Shown here piece after piece: positions 8,051 to 11,915 of a stretch of 11,915 bases of DNA. Source of the DNA: Clostridia bacterium (GTDB lineage Bacteria; Bacillota; Clostridia; Christensenellales; DTU072); the NCBI GenBank assembly GCA_028699795.1, contig JAQVTZ010000037.1, forward strand, positions 1-11,915. The letters are read 5' to 3'. The position numbers and the translations under genes were made by a program. The notes beneath the pieces were generated by a model, which saw only the letters and a list, made by a program, of their open reading frames with translations, did not search any database and was not told where the DNA came from. Each line of letters begins with the position of its first letter. Position 1 is the stretch's first letter.

Positions 8051-8070
8051 GTACTGTTGCAAAACAGTAC
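8051..8070. promoter_or_regulatory. Perfect palindrome overlapping a promoter, putative operator
   Basis: GTACTGTTGCAAAACAGTAC is an inverted repeat with perfect 8-nt arms and a 4-nt centre, GCAA. Its middle contains the -35 hexamer TTGCAA (8057-8062) of the next promoter, and its right arm extends into the spacer, where a repressor would block polymerase. CAGTAC recurs at 8102-8107, just after the expected transcription start. As RNA the element would be an 8-bp stem with a GNRA-type tetraloop, but the following TTGTTGTG is a poor T-tract, so a terminator for the upstream cassette is the less likely reading. Confidence 0.45.
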
Positions 8071-8085
8071 TTGTTGTGATAAAAT
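8057..8085 (+). promoter_or_regulatory. Putative promoter of the acyltransferase-tyrS-yigZ operon (TTGCAA-17-TAAAAT)
   Basis: TTGCAA (8057-8062) and TAAAAT (8080-8085) are separated by 17 nt, giving an expected start near 8092 and a leader of about 48 nt. The pair closely resembles the proximal gap promoter. The leader contains a small hairpin, CCGC (8113-8116), a T6 loop and GCGG (8123-8126), directly before the AAGGAG ribosome binding site at 8128-8133. Confidence 0.5.
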
Positions 8086-8139
8086 ATCAAAATCAAGTAT
8101 GCAGTACGGCACCCGCTTTTTTGCGGTAAGGAGTCTCTT

Positions 8140-9381
8140 TTGCAAAACGAAAAGAAAACGAGAATCAAAAAGCCCGTGTACAAGAAAACCAATCTTTTTC
8201 TCTACTTAATTCTGATACTGGGCAGTCTGCTGTTGAGCCTTATCTTTCGCGCGCGAATGGTAGGACGCAAAGACTTAAAAACCGTAAGAGCGATCAAAGG
8301 GCCCGTACTTGTTATTGGCACACATCACTCTCCTATTGATTTTTTGTTTATGACACGCATGCTGTTTCCCAAGCGGATAGGGTTTGTGCTTGCCGCCAAC
8401 CTCTATTATGACAAGCGTTATTCGTGGGCCATTCGCCTGATGCGCAACGCAATTCCCAAAAAACAGTTTGCGGCGGATTTCGAGTGCGTCAAATCCATCA
8501 AAAAAATGATAGAAAACGGCATTAGTGTCGGGCTTTATCCAGAGGGTAGAGTATCGGTAGACGGCACCGAATCGTATGTGGGCGCCAATATTGCCAAACT
8601 TATCAAATGGCTTAAGGTGCCCGTTGTACTGGTAAAAAACAGCGGCGCATATCTATCTATGCCGAGATTCAATCTGAAGTTTCATGTCGGCAAAATCGAG
8701 CTCTCGGCAAAGCGGATATTTACAAAAGAAGAAACCGAAACCATGTCTGCGTCCGAGATACACAAGGTATTGCAGAGCGAATTTAAGTATAACGAATTCG
8801 AATATCAGCAAGACAGACATATCGCTTTTTTGGGCAGACGCCCCGCACTTGGGCTGGACAGGCTTTTATATAAGTGTCCAAAATGCGGCGCCGAATTTAA
8901 AATGGAAGCGGAATTGGACAAACTTAAGTGCACGGTTTGCGGCAATACCGCTACCATAGACTCTTACGGTGCCATTACCGCGCAAGAAAACGGCGTATGC
9001 TACCCAAGGGTAGACCTTTGGTATAAATATCAAAAAGAGGAACTCCAAAAAGAAATAGAAGCGGCGGATGATTATACGCTCACTTGTGAAGTGGGACTTG
9101 CGGTAAACGACGAAGAGAGCGGTATGTTTCACAGTATCGAACGCGGCACGCTGACGCTTTCCAAGCAAGGCTATCTCTACCAAGGAGAATCGGGGCAAAC
9201 GCTGGCATTTTCGATAGCGTCTACGCCTTCTATCGCTTTTGTGGTGGGGACCTCTATCGATTTTTTCCGCGACAATACGATATACAGATTTTGTTTCGAC
9301 AAAATTTTTATGTCTACCAAATACAACATCGCGACAGAACTTTTACACCAAAAATATTTCAAAGAACCAAGCAAAGACTAA
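8140..9381 (+). CDS. PlsC-like 1-acylglycerol-3-phosphate acyltransferase with C-terminal zinc ribbon
   Basis: The N-terminal half is a membrane-associated glycerolipid acyltransferase of the PlsC type, which transfers an acyl chain to lysophosphatidic acid or a similar acceptor. A basic start and one hydrophobic segment (about 18-36) anchor it. The catalytic HX4D motif is H62 to D67 (THHSPIDF), and the glycerophosphate-binding block is YPEGRVS (133-139), with Glu135 and Arg137. After about residue 240 the protein gains a domain PlsC normally lacks: a four-Cys zinc ribbon CPKC (246-249) and CTVC (264-267), then about 140 residues that I cannot assign. The 413-residue length is well above the roughly 200-250 usual for PlsC. 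Translation starts at TTG 8140, backed by AAGGAG six bases upstream; no ATG starts before the hydrophobic segment. The stop is 13 bp before the tyrS ATG. The acyltransferase fold is secure, the exact acceptor is not. Confidence 0.85.
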   Translation: MQNEKKTRIKKPVYKKTNLFLYLILILGSLLLSLIFRARMVGRKDLKTVRAIKGPVLVIGTHHSPIDFLFMTRMLFPKRIGFVLAANLYYDKRYSWAIRLMRNAIPKKQFAADFECVKSIKKMIENGISVGLYPEGRVSVDGTESYVGANIAKLIKWLKVPVVLVKNSGAYLSMPRFNLKFHVGKIELSAKRIFTKEETETMSASEIHKVLQSEFKYNEFEYQQDRHIAFLGRRPALGLDRLLYKCPKCGAEFKMEAELDKLKCTVCGNTATIDSYGAITAQENGVCYPRVDLWYKYQKEELQKEIEAADDYTLTCEVGLAVNDEESGMFHSIERGTLTLSKQGYLYQGESGQTLAFSIASTPSIAFVVGTSIDFFRDNTIYRFCFDKIFMSTKYNIATELLHQKYFKEPSKD

Positions 9382-9394
9382 CGAGGAGACTGAT

Positions 9395-10639
9395 ATGGCA
9401 ACGAATGTGATGGACACGCTGAGGGCGCGCGGGCTGATACGGCAAACCGTTTACGAAGACGAATTATACCAAAAACTCGGGAAAGAGAGTATGTCTTTTT
9501 ATGTAGGGTTCGACCCGACCGCAGACAGTTTGCATGTGGGGCACTTCCTTGTTCTAATGGCAATGAGTCATATGCAAAAAGCGGGGCACAAGCCTATCGT
9601 GCTGTTGGGCGGCGGTACGGCGATGGTAGGCGACCCTTCGGGCCGCACCGATATGCGCTCGATGATGACCAAAGAAACAATCGCGAACAATGTGGCAAGA
9701 TTCCGCGAACAAATGTCCAGATTTTTCTCGTTCGAGGGCAAAAACGCCGCCGTAATGGTCAACAATGCGGATTGGTTGTTAAATTTGAATTATATCGAGT
9801 TTTTGCGCGATGTGGGCGCGCACTTTTCGGTCAATCATATGTTGTCGGCAGAGTGCTTTAAATCCAGAATGGAAAAGGGCCTGAGCTTCTTAGAATTTAA
9901 CTATATGCTGATGCAAAGCTACGATTTTTATGTGCTCTACAAAAAATACGGATGCTTGTTGCAATGCGGAGGCGACGACCAATGGTCCAACATTTTGGGC
10001 GGGGCAGACCTCATCCGCAAGAAAGAAAGCGTCACCGCTTATGCCATTACTTTTGCCTTACTGACGACTTCCGAAGGCAAAAAGATGGGAAAAACACAAA
10101 AGGGCGCGCTTTGGCTGGACAGCAAAAAGACAAGCCCCTATGAGTTCTTCCAGTATTTCAGGAATGTGGACGACAACGATGTCGAAAACTGCTTAAAGTT
10201 TTTAACATACCTGCCGTTGGACGAAATTAAAGAATTGTGCTCCCATTATACCGAAACTACGGTAGACGGCGCGGTGGTAAGAAGCTACGACAAGGCGATT
10301 AACAAGGCGAAAGAAAGACTTGCCTACGAAGTCACCAAGATTGTACACGGCGAAACCGAAGCACGAAAAGCTATGGAGATGGCAAAAGGCGCGTTCGGTG
10401 ACGGCAACGAGATGCCCGAAGCGAGTCTGCCCTCGGGAATCACTAAAGTTGTGGACCTTATGGTCGCCCTTAAGATTGCTCCTTCCAAAGGAGAAGCAAA
10501 AAGATTGATTGGCGGCGGTGGCGTGACGATAGACGATACCAAAATCGACTCTATCGATGCCGAACTCACCCCGTCTCAGCTTGCAAAAGGGTTTATCCTA
10601 CATAAAGGCAAAAAGACGCATCTCAGGGTCAAACCCTAA
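9395..10639 (+). CDS. tyrS: Tyrosyl-tRNA synthetase
   Basis: This class I synthetase charges tRNA-Tyr with tyrosine in the cytoplasm. The 414 residues match the usual bacterial length. The catalytic domain starts with FYVGFDPTADSLHVGH, where HVGH (47-50) is the HIGH motif, and continues with the pocket region QSYDFYVLYKKYG and CGGDDQWSN (191-199). The second signature is KMGKT (230-234). A C-terminal S4 RNA-binding domain lies at about 348-412 (SKGEAKRLIGGGGVTIDD). The frame is open upstream to a Met at 9239, but that extension overlaps the acyltransferase and has no ribosome site. The ATG at 9395 has GAGGAG at 9383-9388 and matches the family start, so it was chosen. The stop overlaps the next start codon. 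Confidence 0.97.
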   Translation: MATNVMDTLRARGLIRQTVYEDELYQKLGKESMSFYVGFDPTADSLHVGHFLVLMAMSHMQKAGHKPIVLLGGGTAMVGDPSGRTDMRSMMTKETIANNVARFREQMSRFFSFEGKNAAVMVNNADWLLNLNYIEFLRDVGAHFSVNHMLSAECFKSRMEKGLSFLEFNYMLMQSYDFYVLYKKYGCLLQCGGDDQWSNILGGADLIRKKESVTAYAITFALLTTSEGKKMGKTQKGALWLDSKKTSPYEFFQYFRNVDDNDVENCLKFLTYLPLDEIKELCSHYTETTVDGAVVRSYDKAINKAKERLAYEVTKIVHGETEARKAMEMAKGAFGDGNEMPEASLPSGITKVVDLMVALKIAPSKGEAKRLIGGGGVTIDDTKIDSIDAELTPSQLAKGFILHKGKKTHLRVKP

Positions 10640-11262
10640 TGGAAGATTATCTTACGATAGACGGCGAAGCCGAATACGGATTTGAAGTGCATCGTAGCCG
10701 ATTTCTTTGCCGCATGGCGCATACCGAATGCCTTGTAGACGGATTAGAGTTTGTCGCAGACATCAAAAAACGGTATAACGACGCCACACACAACTGTTAT
10801 GCCGCAATCGGGTCGCCCCTCTCTAACGAGCAAAAATTTTCCGACGACGGCGAACCGTCGGGTACGGCGGGGCAACCTATCTTAAATGTATTGGTAAAAA
10901 ACAGATTATATTGCGTAACGGCGGTTGTTACCCGATATTTCGGGGGAATCAAGTTGGGCGCGGGCGGACTGGTAAGCGCGTACACGAAAGCCGTCGCCGA
11001 ATGCGTATCACAGGCAAACATCATACAAAATAAATGGTCGGCAATTTACCGCGCGGAGTTATCTTATAGTGAGTATAAGACAGCCGAAAAGCGTCTTCGC
11101 GAAGAAGGTGTCAAAATAGAAGATATCGAGTACGGCGAGGGCGTCAAATTGCGGCTTGCCGTGCCCCAAAGCAAGAGTGAAACGCTGAATACCTATCTAA
11201 GCGCGCTGACACAAGGGGGAGAGAGGCATGCGTTTGTTAAGAATGAGTATGTATATTATTAG
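10639..11262 (+). CDS. yigZ: IMPACT/YigZ family protein (UPF0029)
   Basis: The 207-residue product belongs to the widespread IMPACT/YigZ family. The eukaryotic member modulates the translation-control kinase GCN2, while the role of bacterial members is poorly defined. Family signatures are clear: DDGEPSGTAGQPIL (69-82) and TRYFGGIKLGAGGLVSAYTK (98-117). The C-terminal part, from about residue 135, corresponds to the small ferredoxin-like UPF0029 C-terminal domain. Length is typical. The start ATG shares one base with the tyrS stop (TAATG), so translation is probably coupled by reinitiation; no good Shine-Dalgarno lies just upstream. The pairing with tyrS fits a translation-linked role but does not prove one. 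Its TAG stop lies inside the first unit of a heptamer repeat array. Confidence 0.93.
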   Translation: MEDYLTIDGEAEYGFEVHRSRFLCRMAHTECLVDGLEFVADIKKRYNDATHNCYAAIGSPLSNEQKFSDDGEPSGTAGQPILNVLVKNRLYCVTAVVTRYFGGIKLGAGGLVSAYTKAVAECVSQANIIQNKWSAIYRAELSYSEYKTAEKRLREEGVKIEDIEYGEGVKLRLAVPQSKSETLNTYLSALTQGGERHAFVKNEYVYY

Positions 11263-11295
11263 TGTGGAGTGAGGAGTGTGAAGTGTGGAGTGAAG
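11261..11295. repeat. Tandem heptamer array, AGTGTGG-like, five units
   Basis: Five consecutive 7-nt units are AGTGTGG, AGTGAGG, AGTGTGA, AGTGTGG and AGTGAAG. The common form is AGTG followed by T or A and then purines. The array starts inside the yigZ stop codon and ends in AT-rich DNA. All units share strand bias (purine-rich with T, no C). It may arise by slippage; no function is evident. Confidence 0.75.
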
Positions 11296-11305
11296 GAAAA
11301 ATAAA

Positions 11306-11333
11306 AATTACAAATTACAATGTACAAATTACA
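11306..11333. repeat. Tandem heptamer array, AATTACA, four units
   Basis: Four consecutive 7-nt units are AATTACA, AATTACA, ATGTACA and AATTACA. They follow the AGTGTGG array after ten A/T-rich bases and end ten bases before the ilvE ribosome binding site. The unit sequence is unrelated to the first array, but the period is the same. Confidence 0.75.
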
Positions 11334-11353
11334 AATATGGTTGAGGTGATTCT

Positions 11354-11915
11354 ATGAAAAAAACACTTGTGGCAAACAAAAAAGAAAAACCGGATTTTTC
11401 CAAACTTGGGTTCGGCAAATACTTTACAGATCATATGTTGGTTATGGATTATAAGGATGGAGCGTGGCAAGAGCCCGAAATTATACCTTACGATTCATTC
11501 CAACTGCCTCCTTCGACAACCGTGTTACATTACGGACAGGGTATTTTCGAGGGCATGAAGGCATACAAAACCAAAGAAGGCAAAATTACTTTGTTCCGCC
11601 CTTACGAGAATTTCGAGCGGATGAACCGCTCGGCAAAAAGGCTGTGCATGCCCGATTTAGACGGCAAACTGATAGTAGAGTGCCTTAAAGAACTTCTTAA
11701 AATAGAAGCGGATTGGATCCCCACAGACCCCGGAACCTCTCTCTACATAAGACCCACGATGGTAGGTACTGACCCTCAATTGGGCGTACATCCTTCGCAT
11801 ACTTATAGATTCTTTATCATATTGTCGCCCGTTGGCAGTTACTATGCGAATGGCCTCAAACCCACCAAAATTATGGTGGAAGAAGAATATGTGCGCGCTC
11901 CTATCGGGGGCACGG
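11354..11915 (+). CDS. ilvE: Branched-chain amino acid aminotransferase (N-terminal 187 residues, cut by right edge)
   Basis: This PLP enzyme (fold type IV) transfers the amino group between glutamate and the keto acids of leucine, isoleucine and valine, the last step of their synthesis. The N-terminal half matches the larger, eukaryote-like class: LHYGQGIFEGMKAYKTKEG and LFRPYENFERMNRSAKRLCMP, then LYIRPTMVGTD and FIILSPVGSYY. The window ends at VRAPIGGT, shortly before the segment where the PLP-binding lysine is expected, so that residue cannot be checked. The ATG at 11354 has GAGGTGAT (11343-11350), close to a perfect anti-Shine-Dalgarno match. The gene is 91 bp downstream of yigZ, across two heptamer arrays. 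No clear promoter or terminator lies between them, so ilvE could be read through from the tyrS operon or have its own weak promoter. Confidence 0.95.
   Translation, partial: MKKTLVANKKEKPDFSKLGFGKYFTDHMLVMDYKDGAWQEPEIIPYDSFQLPPSTTVLHYGQGIFEGMKAYKTKEGKITLFRPYENFERMNRSAKRLCMPDLDGKLIVECLKELLKIEADWIPTDPGTSLYIRPTMVGTDPQLGVHPSHTYRFFIILSPVGSYYANGLKPTKIMVEEEYVRAPIGGT

Noticed and set aside
8113..8126. CCGC-T6-GCGG hairpin as a terminator or riboswitch
   Set aside because: The stem is 4 bp, the T run lies in the loop and not after it, and the ribosome site follows at once.
9239..9394. A 52-codon N-terminal extension of TyrRS
   Set aside because: It overlaps the acyltransferase gene, has no ribosome site and does not match TyrRS; the ATG at 9395 has GAGGAG and the family N-terminus.
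11263..11353. A CRISPR array or insertion-sequence end in the repeats before ilvE
   Set aside because: Units are 7 nt with no spacers, and there is no transposase, terminal inverted repeat or target duplication.

Overview
This window looks like chromosomal DNA from a Gram-positive-type bacterium, probably an uncultured member of the Clostridia. That is inferred from the Bacillus/Clostridium-like LeuRS, GAPDH and TyrRS sequences, strong GGAGG/GAGGTGAT-type ribosome binding sites, use of GTG and TTG starts, and moderate GC. No 16S rRNA or other taxonomic marker is present, so this is a guess. I see no tRNA, rRNA, CRISPR array, insertion sequence, phage gene or attachment site.

Left part, minus strand (1-3164): a complete leucyl-tRNA synthetase gene (leuS) is followed by the first 209 codons of a glyceraldehyde-3-phosphate dehydrogenase gene (gap), which runs off the left edge. 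The 135 bp between them holds two promoter-like hexamer pairs and a weak hairpin, so gap is probably transcribed independently.

Middle, plus strand (3420-8029): a tight three-gene cassette diverges from leuS. It encodes (1) an unrecognised 476-residue, mostly helical, N-terminally membrane-anchored or secreted protein, (2) a MacB/LolD-type ABC ATPase and (3) a ten-TM permease with two FtsX-type modules. Spacing is 12 bp and then a 4-base ATGA overlap, so the three products probably work together at the cell envelope. A good promoter ends 7 nt before the first ATG, which predicts a leaderless mRNA. This cassette is the least described part of the window.

Right part, plus strand (8030-11915): a 110-bp gap carries a perfect 8-bp-arm palindrome overlapping a promoter. 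Then come a PlsC-like acyltransferase with a C-terminal zinc ribbon, tyrosyl-tRNA synthetase (tyrS) and an IMPACT/YigZ-family protein whose start codon overlaps the tyrS stop. These three are nearly contiguous and form a likely operon. After two short arrays of 7-nt tandem repeats comes the 5' part of a branched-chain amino acid aminotransferase gene (ilvE), cut by the right edge.

Most of the window is housekeeping. The points worth a second look are the uncharacterised protein/ABC cassette with its leaderless promoter, the palindromic putative operator, the adjacent heptamer arrays, the acyltransferase-zinc ribbon architecture, and the lack of a recognisable T-box in front of leuS.
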